Source: Microvirga sp. 17 mud 1-3 (lineage in GTDB: Bacteria; Pseudomonadota; Alphaproteobacteria; Rhizobiales; Beijerinckiaceae). From it: a stretch of 64,000 nt of DNA. Each line of letters opens with the position of its first letter. Within the stretch, counting starts at the first letter, position 1. Position numbers and translations under genes: made by a program. Below are positions 20,039-29,155 of the stretch, in pieces. A model generated the notes under the pieces. That model was not told the DNA's origin and searched no databases. It was given only the letters and a program-made list of their open reading frames with translations. The DNA lies in contig NZ_CP029481.1 of NCBI RefSeq assembly GCF_003151255.1, positions 2,294,001-2,358,000 on the forward strand. Reading direction: 5' to 3'.

Positions 20039-22393
20039 TCATTCTGCGGCGAGAGACGCTTCCCCCGCCTCCATCTTCAGCTCGGCCCGCGTCCTCGGCC
20101 GGGCACGGATCTTGAGATCCTCGAAATCCTGGCGATCGCGAACGGTGTTACGGAAAATCTGGTCCTTACCCGGAAGGTATTGCGGCGGGCAATGGATATC
20201 GCGCGCGCCGTACCAAGCGGCGGCCTTCATGGTGAAGAACGGATCCACGAGATGCGGACGTCCGAGGGCGACCAGATCGGAGCGGCCCGCCGCCAGGATC
20301 GTGTTGACCTGGTCGGCCGTGGTGATGTTGCCGACGCACATGGTCGCGACCCGCGCCTCGTTGCGCACCTGGTCGGCGAAGGGAGTCTGGAACATGCGCC
20401 CGTAGATCGGCCGCGCCTCCTGCACCGTCTGGCCCGTCGAGACGTCCACGAGATCGACTCCGTGTTCCGCAAAGGCACGAGCGACCTCCACGGCGTCGTC
20501 GCCGGTCACGCCGCCCTCTGCCCAGTCGGTCGCCGAGATGCGCACCGACATCGGCTTGTGGGCAGGCCAGACCTCGCGCATGGCGTCGAAAATCTCGAGC
20601 GGGAAACGCAGGCGGTTCTCCAGGGAGCCGCCGTATTCATCCGTGCGCCGGTTGGTCAGGGGGGAGATGAAGCTCGCCAGGAGGTAGCCATGAGCGCAAT
20701 GCAGCTCGAGCATGTCGAAGCCGGCCCGGTCGCCGCGTTCGGCAGCCGAGACGAAGTGGCTCTTGATCTCGTCCATATCGGCGCGGCTGAGTTCGCGCGG
20801 CACCTGGCTGTCCGGGAAATATGGGATGGGCGAGGCGGAGCAGATGTCCCAGGCACCCTCCTCCAGCGGCCGGTCGATTCCCTCCCACATGAGCTTGGTC
20901 GCGCCCTTGCGTCCCGCGTGGCCGAGCTGGAGGCAGATCTTCGCGGCGGAGTTTCCGTGGACGAAATCGACGACGCGCTTCCAGGCCGTCTCCTGCGCGT
21001 CGTTCCACATGCCTGTGCAGCCGAGCGTGATGCGCGCCTCCGGCGACACGCAGGTCATCTCGGTAAAGATCAGGCCGGCCCCGCCCGTTGCCCGCGATCC
21101 GTAATGAACCAGATGCCAGTCGCCCGGAACGCCGTCCTTTGCCGAGTACATGTCCATAGGCGACATCACGACCCGGTTTGCGAGGGTCATGTCGCGCAGG
21201 CGGAAGGGCTGGAACATGGGCGCGGCGGGCTCTTCGACAGACACGTCGAATCCTGCCTTACGGACCTGACGGGCGAACATCCGGTCCACATCGGCGACGA
21301 AGTCCGGCGCGCGCAGGCGCAGGTTGTCGTAGGTGATCGCCTTCGAGCGCGTCATGACGCCGAAGGAGAACTGCACCGGGTCAAAATCTAGGAATCGAGC
21401 CACGTGCTCGAACCAGACGAGGGACACGTCGGCGGCGTGCTGGGTCTTCTCGACCTCCTCCCGCCGTCCCGTCTCGTAGAGGCCCAGCGCCCCCGTGACC
21501 GTCGGGTCGCGGCGAAACGCTTCATAGAGTGCGATTGCGTCCTCCATGGCGAGCTTGGTGCCCGAGCCGATGGAGAAATGCGCCGATGCCTTGGCGTCGC
21601 CGAGCAGAACCATGTTGCCTCGGACCCAGTGCTTGTTCCGGATCATCGGGAAATTGCGCCAGATCGAGCGGTTGGTGAGGATCTTGTGCCCGCCCAGGAA
21701 CCAGCCGAACACCTGTTCCATCAGGGCGGCGGACTCGGCCTCGCTCTTCTGCCCAAGGCCGGCGCGCTCGAAGGTATCGGGATCGGTCTCGAAGACCCAG
21801 GTCGAGCGGTTCGCCTCGTACTGGTAGGCGTGGGCGATAAACGGACCCCACTCGGTTTCCTGGAAGATGAACGTGAAGGCATCCAGCGGCTTCGTTGAGC
21901 CCATCCAGGTGAACTTGTTGGGCCGCAGGTCCGTCTCGGGTTGGAAATGGTCCGCGTAGCGCTCCCGGAAGCGGCTGTTGATGCCATCCGCGACCACCAC
22001 GAGGTCCGCGTCCGCGAAGAGGCTCTCGTCATCCACGTCGGCCTGATAGCGCAGGTTCACGCCGAGCTCCGCGGCACGGTCCTGCAGGATCAGCAGGAGA
22101 GTGCGTCGCGAACAGCCGCAAAAGCCATTGCCGCCAATACGATGCTCTGTTCCCTTGAAGTGAATTGCGATGTCGTCCCAATAGGCGAATTCGCGGGTGA
22201 TGCGCTCGTAGCTCGGCCGGTCGTACTTCTCGAAATTGTCCAGAGTCGCGTCCGAGAACACGACCCCGAAGCCGAAGGTGTCATCGGCGCGGTTGCGCTC
22301 GTAGACCGTCACCTCCGCCTGCGGCTGGTGCTTCTTCATCAGGATCGCGAAATAAAGACCGGCCGGGCCGCCGCCGACGATTGCCGTTTTCAT
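20039..22393 (-). CDS. bifunctional FAD monooxygenase / Old-Yellow-Enzyme-type reductase, 2-aminobenzoyl-CoA monooxygenase/reductase-like
   Basis: A fusion of about 784 residues. The N-terminal half is a class A FAD monooxygenase ([18 protein letters not shown] at residues 6-23; [21 protein letters not shown] with the second FAD motif). The C-terminal half from about residue 390 is an OYE-like FMN reductase ([66 protein letters not shown]). This architecture is that of 2-aminobenzoyl-CoA monooxygenase/reductase of Azoarcus evansii, which hydroxylates C5 and then reduces the ring. Databases often label it salicylyl-CoA 5-hydroxylase; the neighbouring beta-oxidation genes favour the aminobenzoyl-CoA role. 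The ATG at 22393 is used; a GTG at 22402 is possible. Confidence 0.9.
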   Translation of the reverse strand: MKTAIVGGGPAGLYFAILMKKHQPQAEVTVYERNRADDTFGFGVVFSDATLDNFEKYDRPSYERITREFAYWDDIAIHFKGTEHRIGGNGFCGCSRRTLLLILQDRAAELGVNLRYQADVDDESLFADADLVVVADGINSRFRERYADHFQPETDLRPNKFTWMGSTKPLDAFTFIFQETEWGPFIAHAYQYEANRSTWVFETDPDTFERAGLGQKSEAESAALMEQVFGWFLGGHKILTNRSIWRNFPMIRNKHWVRGNMVLLGDAKASAHFSIGSGTKLAMEDAIALYEAFRRDPTVTGALGLYETGRREEVEKTQHAADVSLVWFEHVARFLDFDPVQFSFGVMTRSKAITYDNLRLRAPDFVADVDRMFARQVRKAGFDVSVEEPAAPMFQPFRLRDMTLANRVVMSPMDMYSAKDGVPGDWHLVHYGSRATGGAGLIFTEMTCVSPEARITLGCTGMWNDAQETAWKRVVDFVHGNSAAKICLQLGHAGRKGATKLMWEGIDRPLEEGAWDICSASPIPYFPDSQVPRELSRADMDEIKSHFVSAAERGDRAGFDMLELHCAHGYLLASFISPLTNRRTDEYGGSLENRLRFPLEIFDAMREVWPAHKPMSVRISATDWAEGGVTGDDAVEVARAFAEHGVDLVDVSTGQTVQEARPIYGRMFQTPFADQVRNEARVATMCVGNITTADQVNTILAAGRSDLVALGRPHLVDPFFTMKAAAWYGARDIHCPPQYLPGKDQIFRNTVRDRQDFEDLKIRARPRTRAELKMEAGEASLAAE

Positions 22394-22421
22394 GAGAGCC
22401 ACATCCGAGAGTGAACTGAAT

Positions 22422-22441
22422 TTATTTTAAGCTTAAAGTAA
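22422..22441. promoter_or_regulatory. 20-bp palindromic operator candidate, copy 2
   Basis: TTATTTTAAGCTTAAAGTAA is an inverted repeat (nine of ten arm positions match) between the CoA ligase stop and the monooxygenase/reductase start. It shares TTATTTNAAGCTTNAANTAA with copy 1 at 24208-24227. It stands out by its AT content in GC-rich DNA. The MarR protein of the operon is the likely binder (inference), giving the monooxygenase genes their own regulated promoter. Confidence 0.65.
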
Positions 22442-22448
22442 TTTCCGA

Positions 22449-24122
22449 TCAAGCGGCCGAAGCCTGGCTGCCGGACGCGCCCGTCGAGCTCTCCGCTCCC
22501 TGGGCGGTTTCGGCAAAATGGCGCAGGGCGAAGCGCTGCAGCTTGCCGGTCTGGGTCCGGGGCAGCTTTTCCATATACTCGATGGCTCTGGGATACTTGT
22601 ATGGGGCGATCTCGGCCTTCACGTGATCCTGGAGCTGCTTCGTCAGTTCGGGGCTCGGCGTATAGCCTTCCCGCAGCACCACATAGGCCTTCACGATCAT
22701 TCCCCGGCCGTCGTCCGGCGCGCCGACGACACCGCATTCGGCCACGGCCGGATGGGTCAGGAGGGCAGCCTCCACCTCCGGGCCGGCGATATTGTAGCCC
22801 GACGAGACGATCATGTCGTCGGAGCGGGCCTGGTACCAGAAGTAGCCGTCCTCATCCATGAGGTAGGTGTCGCCGCTGATATTCCAGCCATTCTGGACGT
22901 ACTTTCGCTGCCGCTCGTCCGCAAGATAGCGGCAGCCGGTCGGGCCGCGCATGGCGAGGCGGCCGATGGAGCCGGGCGGAAGATCGCGACCCTCTTCGTC
23001 CACGATCTTCGCCTCGTATCCAGGCACGGGCTTGCCGGTGGAGCCTGGACGAATCTCTTCCTCGCGCGCCGCGATGAAGATGTGGAGCATCTCGGTCGCG
23101 CCAATGCCGTCCATGAGGTTGATTCCGGTCGCGGCCTTCCAGGCGTTGAAGGTGTCTTTCGGAAGGGGTTCGCCCGCGGAAACGCATTTGCGCAGGCTGG
23201 AAATGTCGTGGTCCTTCAGCTTCGGGAGCATGGCGCGATAAGCCGTCGGCGCCGTGAAGCAGATCGTTGCCCGGTATTGCGCGATGGCCGGCAACAGGTC
23301 GTCGGGACCCGCCTTCTCCAGGAGCACCGTGGAAGCGCCGATCCGCATGGGAAACAGCACGATGCCGCCGAGCCCGAACGTGAAGGCGAGCGGCGGCGAG
23401 CCGATGAAACGGTCGGTCTGCTCGGCGCGCAGGACATTTCCCGCATACGCGTCGCACACTGCCAGCATGTCCCGGTGGAAATGCATGGTCCCTTTCGGCT
23501 CGCCCGTCGTTCCGGACGTGAACCCGATGAGGCAGACATCGTCGGCCGCCGTATCGACGGCCTTAAAGTCAGGTGAGGCTTCCGCCAGGAGCGCCTCCAG
23601 CCCGTCGGCCGCACCGGAGCCCCAATAGACGACGTGCCGAAGGTCAGGCGCCAATGCCCTCGCCTTCTCCATCTCGTCGGCCAGCCGATGGTCGCAGAAC
23701 GCGATGGCTATCTTCGCCTTGTTGAGCGGATAGGCGATCTCCTTGGCGCGCAGGAGCGGCATGGTCGCAACCACGACTCCGCCCGCCTTGAGCACCGCCA
23801 GATAGAGCGCCACCATCATGGGATTGTTGGCGGAGCGGAGAAGCACCCGGTTGCCGGGCACGAAGCCCAGCTTGTCGACGAGCAGATTGCAGATCCGGTT
23901 CACCCGCCCCTGCAGCTCCTGATAGGTGAGCGTCTCGGATGGACTGACGAGGCAGGGCTCGTGGCCCCTGCCCTCGTCCACCCAGCGATCCAGGAAGGCG
24001 GCCGCACAGTTCAGACGCTCCGGATAGCGAAGCTCGGGCCGGTCGTGACGGAAGACCGGCCATTGCTCCTGAGGTGGAAGGTTGTCTCTCGCGAAAGTGT
24101 CGACATGGGCCGTGTGCGCCAT
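22449..24122 (-). CDS. AMP-binding aryl-CoA ligase, probably 2-aminobenzoate-CoA ligase
   Basis: A 557-residue adenylate-forming ligase that would activate an aromatic acid with ATP and CoA in the cytoplasm. It carries the P-loop-like motif GFTSGTTGEPKGTMHFH, the GIGATEMLHIF aromatic-site motif, YQARSDDMIVSSGYNIAGPE, and the C-terminal RTQTGKLQR with the adenylation lysine. The sequence resembles benzoate/2-aminobenzoate-CoA ligases. AGAGGAA precedes the ATG at 24122; a longer frame to 24185 is unlikely. It is the first gene of the minus-strand catabolic run and divergent from the ABC transporter genes. Confidence 0.9.
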   Translation of the reverse strand: MAHTAHVDTFARDNLPPQEQWPVFRHDRPELRYPERLNCAAAFLDRWVDEGRGHEPCLVSPSETLTYQELQGRVNRICNLLVDKLGFVPGNRVLLRSANNPMMVALYLAVLKAGGVVVATMPLLRAKEIAYPLNKAKIAIAFCDHRLADEMEKARALAPDLRHVVYWGSGAADGLEALLAEASPDFKAVDTAADDVCLIGFTSGTTGEPKGTMHFHRDMLAVCDAYAGNVLRAEQTDRFIGSPPLAFTFGLGGIVLFPMRIGASTVLLEKAGPDDLLPAIAQYRATICFTAPTAYRAMLPKLKDHDISSLRKCVSAGEPLPKDTFNAWKAATGINLMDGIGATEMLHIFIAAREEEIRPGSTGKPVPGYEAKIVDEEGRDLPPGSIGRLAMRGPTGCRYLADERQRKYVQNGWNISGDTYLMDEDGYFWYQARSDDMIVSSGYNIAGPEVEAALLTHPAVAECGVVGAPDDGRGMIVKAYVVLREGYTPSPELTKQLQDHVKAEIAPYKYPRAIEYMEKLPRTQTGKLQRFALRHFAETAQGAESSTGASGSQASAA

Positions 24123-24207
24123 CGTCCGTTCCTCTGTCCGTTCGGTCGGGCGGCGTCGTTGGATGCGCCTGCCTCGGCGGAACAATCCGCTTGAAGAATT
24201 CCTAAAA

Positions 24208-24227
24208 TTATTTAAAGCTTCAAATAA
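24208..24227. promoter_or_regulatory. 20-bp palindromic operator candidate, copy 1
   Basis: TTATTTAAAGCTTCAAATAA is a near-perfect inverted repeat (nine of ten arm positions) about 86 bp before the CoA ligase start and 176 bp before the livK-type start, in the divergent spacer. It matches copy 2 at 22422-22441 over the TTATTTNAAGCTTNAANTAA core. One site could control both directions. Confidence 0.65.
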
Positions 24228-24402
24228 TGCTTGGCAATCCCGAACGGAAGCTCCGGCCTATCGGCACCGTCGAAAAGGAGTGTTCGGCCGGCTCGATTTG
24301 GGGCAGATTACAGCCGAGCAGGGATGGGATCGCCTTTCGCCCCACCCGGAAAAAACACGCAGCGCGGCACACCGTGCGCAGGGAACAGTCACTCGGGAGT
24401 CA

Positions 24403-25581
24403 ATGATGAATCTGACAATCAAAAGCCTTGGTCTTGCGGCCGCCTTCGGCCTCGCGGCATCGCCGACCATGGCGCAGGAGAAGCTGAAGATCGGCCTGCT
24501 TCTGACCCTTTCGGGTCCCTCGGCCGTACTGGGCCAGCAGGCCCGCGACGGCTTCCAGCTCGCCATGAAGGACCTCGGCGGCAAGCTCGGCGGCCGCGAG
24601 GCGGAAGTGATCATTGTCGACGACGAGCTGAAGCCCGACGTCGCCGTGACCAAGGTCAAGGGCCTGCTCGAGCGCGACAAGGTCGATTTCGTGGTCGGCC
24701 CCATCTTCTCGAACGTGGCCGTGGCGGTCCACAAGCCGATCGTCGATTCCAAGACCTTCTACATCAGCACCAATGCCGGCCCGTCCAACCTCGCGGGCAA
24801 GAGCTGCAACCCGTATTTCTTTGCGACCTCCTATCAGAACGACCAGAACCACGAGGTTCTCGGCAAGGTTGCCCAGGACCGCGGCTACAAGAAGGTCTAT
24901 CTGCTGGCGCCCAACTATCAGGCTGGCAAGGACGCGCTGGCGGGCTTCAAGCGGCACTACAAGGGCGAGATCGTCGAGGAATCCTACGTTCCTCTCAACA
25001 CCCTCGACTTCCAGTCGGAGCTCGCGAAGATCGCTTCCATGAAGCCCGACGCGATCTTCACCTTCATGCCGGGCGGCATGGGCGTGAACCTGGTCAAGCA
25101 GTACCGCGCTGCAGGCCTTGCCGACCGCATCCCGTTCCTGTCCGCCTTCACGGTGGACGAATCGGCCCTCCCCGCCCAGCAGGATGCGGCGGTCGGCATG
25201 TATGGCGGATCCAACTGGGCGCCGAACCTGGACACGCCTGAAAACAAGAAGTTCGTGAAGGACTACGAGGCCGCCTATAACAGCGTGCCGGGCTCCTATT
25301 CCATGCACGCCTATGATGCGGCCCTTCTGATCGACAGCGCCCTGAAGGCGACCGGCGGCAAGACCGACGACAAGGACGCCCTGCGCGCCGCCATCAAGAA
25401 GGCGGACTTCAAGTCTCTGCGCGGCGACTTCAAGTTCGGCTCGAACGGCTTCCCGATCCAGGACTTCTATCTGGTGAAGGTCGCCAAGCGTCCGGACGGC
25501 AAGTTCCAGACCGAGATCGAAGAGAAGGTGTTCGACGACTACACGGACGCCTATGCGAAGGAATGCGCGGCGACGAACTGA
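24403..25581 (+). CDS. ABC transporter substrate-binding protein, LivK/aromatic-acid type
   Basis: A 392-residue periplasmic binding protein with a signal peptide (MMNLTIKSLGLAAAFGLAAS, cleavage likely after TMA). The mature part starts QEKLKIGLLLTLSGPSAVLG, the type-1 periplasmic fold of branched-chain amino acid and aromatic-compound receptors, with YSMHAYDAALLIDSAL near the end. It heads the transporter operon opposite the CoA ligase, so an aromatic acid such as anthranilate is a more likely ligand than leucine (inference). The ATG at 24403 follows GGGAG. Confidence 0.92.
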   Translation: MMNLTIKSLGLAAAFGLAASPTMAQEKLKIGLLLTLSGPSAVLGQQARDGFQLAMKDLGGKLGGREAEVIIVDDELKPDVAVTKVKGLLERDKVDFVVGPIFSNVAVAVHKPIVDSKTFYISTNAGPSNLAGKSCNPYFFATSYQNDQNHEVLGKVAQDRGYKKVYLLAPNYQAGKDALAGFKRHYKGEIVEESYVPLNTLDFQSELAKIASMKPDAIFTFMPGGMGVNLVKQYRAAGLADRIPFLSAFTVDESALPAQQDAAVGMYGGSNWAPNLDTPENKKFVKDYEAAYNSVPGSYSMHAYDAALLIDSALKATGGKTDDKDALRAAIKKADFKSLRGDFKFGSNGFPIQDFYLVKVAKRPDGKFQTEIEEKVFDDYTDAYAKECAATN

Positions 25582-25601
25582 TCAGCCGTCCTGTTCCCCA
25601 C

Positions 25602-25627
25602 CCCGTCCCGGGTCAAGCCGGGACGGG
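25602..25627 (+). terminator. hairpin between substrate-binding protein and permease genes
   Basis: CCCGTCCCGG and CCGGGACGGG form a perfect 10-bp GC-rich stem around a six-base loop, 20 bp after the substrate-binding protein stop. There is no T-tract, so it is probably a 3' stabiliser or partial attenuator that makes the binding protein more abundant than the membrane components, rather than a full terminator. Confidence 0.5.
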
Positions 25628-25713
25628 ACCGTCACATCGCGACGGGAGCGACCGGTCCGGATGGGCCGTGCAGCGCCTGAACGGTCTCGCCCGCCGTCGC
25701 CCATGAAGCGCCG

Positions 25714-26634
25714 ATGACAGCGACACTCTTTCTTATCCAGACCTTGAACGGCCTTCAGTTCGGGCTCATCCTGTTCCTCATCGCCGCGGGCCTCACGCTC
25801 GTCTTCGGCGTCATGGATTTCATCAACCTGGCCCACGGGGTCCAGTACATGGTCGGCGCCTATCTGGTCGCGGCCTTCAGCGCCTGGACGGGCAATTTCG
25901 GCTTGGCGCTGCTCCTGGCGCTGCCGACCGCCCTCGCGTTCGGCCTGCTGCTGGAAGTCCTCGTTTTCCGCCACCTCTACGACCGGGACCATCTGGACCA
26001 GGTGCTCGCCACCTTCGGGGTCATCGTCTTTCTGAACCAGGCCGTGAAGTTCGTGTGGGGCGCTGCGCCTCTCAACGTTCCGGTTCCGGAGATTCTGTCC
26101 GGCTCCATCGAGATCGCCGACGGGCTGCTCTACCCAGTCTATCGGATCGCCATCATCCTGGCAGGCCTCGCGGTAGCCGGACTGCTCTATATCCTCGTCA
26201 GTCACACCCGAGTCGGCATGCTGGTGCGCGCCGGCGCCACCAACCCGCAGATGGTCTCGGCCCTTGGGGTCAACATCCGGCGCCTGTTCATGGTGGTGTT
26301 CGGTTTCGGCGCCATGCTGGCCGGCTTCGCGGGCGCCATGGTGGCGCCGATCCTCTCGGTCGAGCCCGGAATGGGCGACAACATCCTCATCCTGGCCTTC
26401 GTGGTGATTGTGATCGGCGGAATCGGCTCGATCCGCGGCGCCTTCCTGGCCGCGATCCTCATCGGTCTCGTGGACACGGTGGGACGTTCCTTCGCGCCGA
26501 ACCTGTTGAGGTTCTTCCTGGATCCGGCGACCGCCAGCCAGACCGGGCGGGCCATCGCGCCCATGCTGATCTATATCTTCATGGCCGCCATCCTGTTCTT
26601 CCGCCCTTCCGGGCTGTTTCCCGCCAAGCGCTAG
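25714..26634 (+). CDS. branched-chain amino acid/aromatic-type ABC transporter permease (LivH family)
   Basis: A 306-residue inner-membrane permease with about eight helices. LivH-type landmarks include LNGLQFGLILFLIAAGLTL, GVMDFINLAHG, and RVGMLVRAGATNPQMVSALG followed by GFAGAMVAPI. It pairs with the LivM-type permease 10 bp downstream to form the channel of the importer. Confidence 0.92.
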   Translation: MTATLFLIQTLNGLQFGLILFLIAAGLTLVFGVMDFINLAHGVQYMVGAYLVAAFSAWTGNFGLALLLALPTALAFGLLLEVLVFRHLYDRDHLDQVLATFGVIVFLNQAVKFVWGAAPLNVPVPEILSGSIEIADGLLYPVYRIAIILAGLAVAGLLYILVSHTRVGMLVRAGATNPQMVSALGVNIRRLFMVVFGFGAMLAGFAGAMVAPILSVEPGMGDNILILAFVVIVIGGIGSIRGAFLAAILIGLVDTVGRSFAPNLLRFFLDPATASQTGRAIAPMLIYIFMAAILFFRPSGLFPAKR

Positions 26635-26644
26635 GGTGTAAGCC

Positions 26645-27688
26645 ATGACGGACCTCGCCCAGACGCGCCCTGCCCCCTTCGCCACCCGCTCGCCGCGGAT
26701 CGAGCCGATTCCCCTCATCCTCTTCGCCGTCTTCGCCGCGACACCCTTTTTGGCGCCTATGTCAGGGGCGGAGGGCTATGTCCTGTCCCTCCTCACGCGG
26801 GTGATGATCCTCGGCCTTGCGGCCATGTCCCTCGACTTGATCCTCGGTTACGGGGCCCTTGTCAGCTTCGGCCACGCGGCCTTCCTGGGCATCGGCGGCT
26901 ACACGGTGGGAATCCTGGCGAGCAACGGGGCGGAAGACGCCCTCGTGCAGATCCCGGTCGCGCTGGCGGCCTCCGCTGTCTTTGCAGCGGTCACGGGAGC
27001 GATCTCGCTGCGGACGAAGGGCGTCTATTTCATCATGATCACCCTGGCCTTCGGCCAGATGCTGTTCTTCCTCGCGACTTCGCTGGCCTCCTATGGAGGC
27101 GACGACGGCATGACGCTTTCGTCCCGCAGCCTGGTCGCTGGCACTTCCTTCCTCAAAGACGACCGTGCCTTCTACGGTTTCACCCTGGCGTGCCTCTTCG
27201 GCACTTACGTCCTGTCCCGCGCCATCGTCGCGTCCCGCTTCGGGCGCGTCCTGCGCGGCTCGCGGGAGAACCCGGTCCGCATGGAGGCGATCGGCTTCCA
27301 ACCGTTCCGCTACCAGCTGTTGGCCTACGTGATCAGCGGCATGATGGCGGGTCTTGCGGGTTTCCTCCTGGCCAATCAGGCGGAGTTCATTAGCCCGTCC
27401 TTCATGACCTGGCAGCGCTCGGGCGAGTTGATCTTCATGGTAGTCCTCGGTGGGCTCGGAAGCCTGCACGGCGCCATCATCGGGGCCGCCGCCTTCCTGC
27501 TCCTCGAAGAATTCCTGCCGGAGATCCTCCACGCTGCCGGAACGATGCTGAGTTCCGACCTCCAGTACCGACTGGTCGAGAACTGGAAGATGGTCTTCGG
27601 CCCGCTCCTGATCCTCATCGTGCTCTTTGCCCGCGGCGGGATCATGGGCCTTCTCGGGCGAGGTCGCCCGGACCGACAGGAGGGCTGA
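26645..27688 (+). CDS. branched-chain amino acid/aromatic-type ABC transporter permease (LivM family)
   Basis: A 347-residue permease with about nine helices. The LivM signature is clear: AMSLDLILGYGALVSFGHAA, FLGIGGYTVGI, GRVLRGSRENPVRMEAIGF (coupling region) and VVLGGLGSLHGAIIGA. The ATPase gene follows 3 bp later. It belongs to the divergent transporter operon of the aromatic-CoA block. Confidence 0.92.
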   Translation: MTDLAQTRPAPFATRSPRIEPIPLILFAVFAATPFLAPMSGAEGYVLSLLTRVMILGLAAMSLDLILGYGALVSFGHAAFLGIGGYTVGILASNGAEDALVQIPVALAASAVFAAVTGAISLRTKGVYFIMITLAFGQMLFFLATSLASYGGDDGMTLSSRSLVAGTSFLKDDRAFYGFTLACLFGTYVLSRAIVASRFGRVLRGSRENPVRMEAIGFQPFRYQLLAYVISGMMAGLAGFLLANQAEFISPSFMTWQRSGELIFMVVLGGLGSLHGAIIGAAAFLLLEEFLPEILHAAGTMLSSDLQYRLVENWKMVFGPLLILIVLFARGGIMGLLGRGRPDRQEG

Positions 27689-27691
27689 GAC

Positions 27692-28447
27692 ATGACCGAG
27701 CCGCTCCTCGAACTGCGCAACCTACGCAAGTCCTACGGCGCCCTCGTCGTCACTGACGACGTGAGCCTGTCCGTCCCGGCCGGAGAGGTCCATGCGATCA
27801 TCGGCCCGAACGGGGCCGGCAAGACGACCCTGATTCACCAGATCTCGGGCCTGGCCTCGTCCGTCTCCGGCCAGATCCTGTTCGCCGGTCAGGACATCAC
27901 CCGTCTGCCCATGCATGAGCGGGTAAAGCGCGGTCTGGCGCGCTCCTTCCAGATCACCTCCATTCTACCGGGCTTCAGCGCGCTGGAGAACGTGGCTCTC
28001 GCGGTTCAGGCCCGCTCCGGGTCGAGCTACCGCATGGTCGGGAATGCCGCGCGGGAGCGGCAGCTCAACGAGCCAGCCATGGAATGCCTGACCCTCGTCG
28101 GCCTTGGGCCGCGCGCCCTCGTTCCGGCGGGCCTCCTTTCCCATGGCGAGAAACGGCAGCTCGAACTCGCGATCGCGCTTGCGACAGAACCGAAGCTCTT
28201 GCTCCTTGACGAGCCGCTTGCCGGCACAGGCCACGATGAATCCCGGCGCGTCGTAGAGGTTCTGCAGCGTCTGCGCAGCCGTACGACGATCCTGCTCATC
28301 GAGCACGACATGGACGCGGTATTCTCCCTCGCGGATCGGATCAGCGTTCTCGTCTATGGACGCCTCATCGCCACGGACGTCCCGGAGAAGATCCGGACGA
28401 ACCCCGAGGTTCGCTCGGCCTATCTCGGCGAGGAGGAGACGGTCTGA
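27692..28447 (+). CDS. ABC transporter ATP-binding protein (LivG family)
   Basis: A 251-residue ATPase: Walker A GPNGAGKTT (about 37-45), Q-loop, a signature segment LLSHGEKRQLELAIAL (the LSGGQ motif is LSHGE), Walker B LLLLDEPLAGTG and the switch His in LLIEHDMDAVF. The LSHGE form is common in LivG of aromatic transporters. Its stop shares one base with the start of livF. Confidence 0.92.
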   Translation: MTEPLLELRNLRKSYGALVVTDDVSLSVPAGEVHAIIGPNGAGKTTLIHQISGLASSVSGQILFAGQDITRLPMHERVKRGLARSFQITSILPGFSALENVALAVQARSGSSYRMVGNAARERQLNEPAMECLTLVGLGPRALVPAGLLSHGEKRQLELAIALATEPKLLLLDEPLAGTGHDESRRVVEVLQRLRSRTTILLIEHDMDAVFSLADRISVLVYGRLIATDVPEKIRTNPEVRSAYLGEEETV

Positions 28448-29145
28448 TGCTGTTCGTCCGCAATCTCCAGGCGTCCTATGGCGCCGCACAGGTCCTGTTC
28501 GATGTCTCGCTCACCGTGCAGACGGGAGAGGTTGTGACCTTGCTCGGGCGCAACGGCATGGGCAAGACCACCACGATCCGCTCCATCATGGGACTTCTGC
28601 GTCCTCGCGGCGGTGAGGTGCATTTCGATGGCGCCGCCGTCACGGGCCTTGCGCCCTACCGGGTCGCAAAGACCGGCATCGGCCTCGTTCCCGAGGGGCG
28701 GCAGGTCTTCCCGACCCTCACGGTGGAAGAGAATCTTGTGGCCACCGCTTCGGCCCGGACGGGCTCCCGGCGCTGGACCTTGGATGCGGTCTACGAACTC
28801 TTCCCCCGCCTGAAGGAGCGGCGCCTTAATCTTGGCACCCAGCTTTCCGGCGGGGAGCAGCAGATGCTCGCCATCGGCCGCGCCCTGATGACGAACCCCA
28901 AGCTCCTGATCCTCGACGAGGCGACCGAGGGACTTGCGCCACTCATTCGCGCCGAGATCTGGGACTGCCTGAAACGCCTGCGCGGGGAGCGCCAGTCCAT
29001 CCTGGTGATCGACAAGAACGTGAACGCCCTCGCGGCCTTCGCGGACCGTCATGTCATCCTGGAAAAGGGCCGGACCGTCTGGATGGGCACCAGCGCCGAG
29101 CTGATGGCCGACACATCCCTGAAGGACCGGTATTTGCACGTGTGA
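28447..29145 (+). CDS. ABC transporter ATP-binding protein (LivF family)
   Basis: A 232-residue ATPase: Walker A GRNGMGKTTT (about 36-45), signature LSGGEQQMLAIGRALM, Walker B LLILDEATEGLAPL. The H-loop position reads LVIDKNVNAL, with Lys instead of the usual His, a variation seen in some LivF-type proteins. It overlaps livG by one base (TGATG) and is followed by the formamidase-like hydrolase 10 bp later, so all six genes appear to be one transcript. Confidence 0.92.
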   Translation: MLFVRNLQASYGAAQVLFDVSLTVQTGEVVTLLGRNGMGKTTTIRSIMGLLRPRGGEVHFDGAAVTGLAPYRVAKTGIGLVPEGRQVFPTLTVEENLVATASARTGSRRWTLDAVYELFPRLKERRLNLGTQLSGGEQQMLAIGRALMTNPKLLILDEATEGLAPLIRAEIWDCLKRLRGERQSILVIDKNVNALAAFADRHVILEKGRTVWMGTSAELMADTSLKDRYLHV

Positions 29146-29155
29146 GGTAAGCGTC

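Noticed and set aside
20039..22393. Salicylyl-CoA 5-hydroxylase for the fused flavoprotein
   Set aside because: A salicylyl-CoA hydroxylase needs no ring-reducing OYE domain or beta-oxidation genes; the fusion and neighbours fit 2-aminobenzoyl-CoA better. Biochemical proof is lacking.
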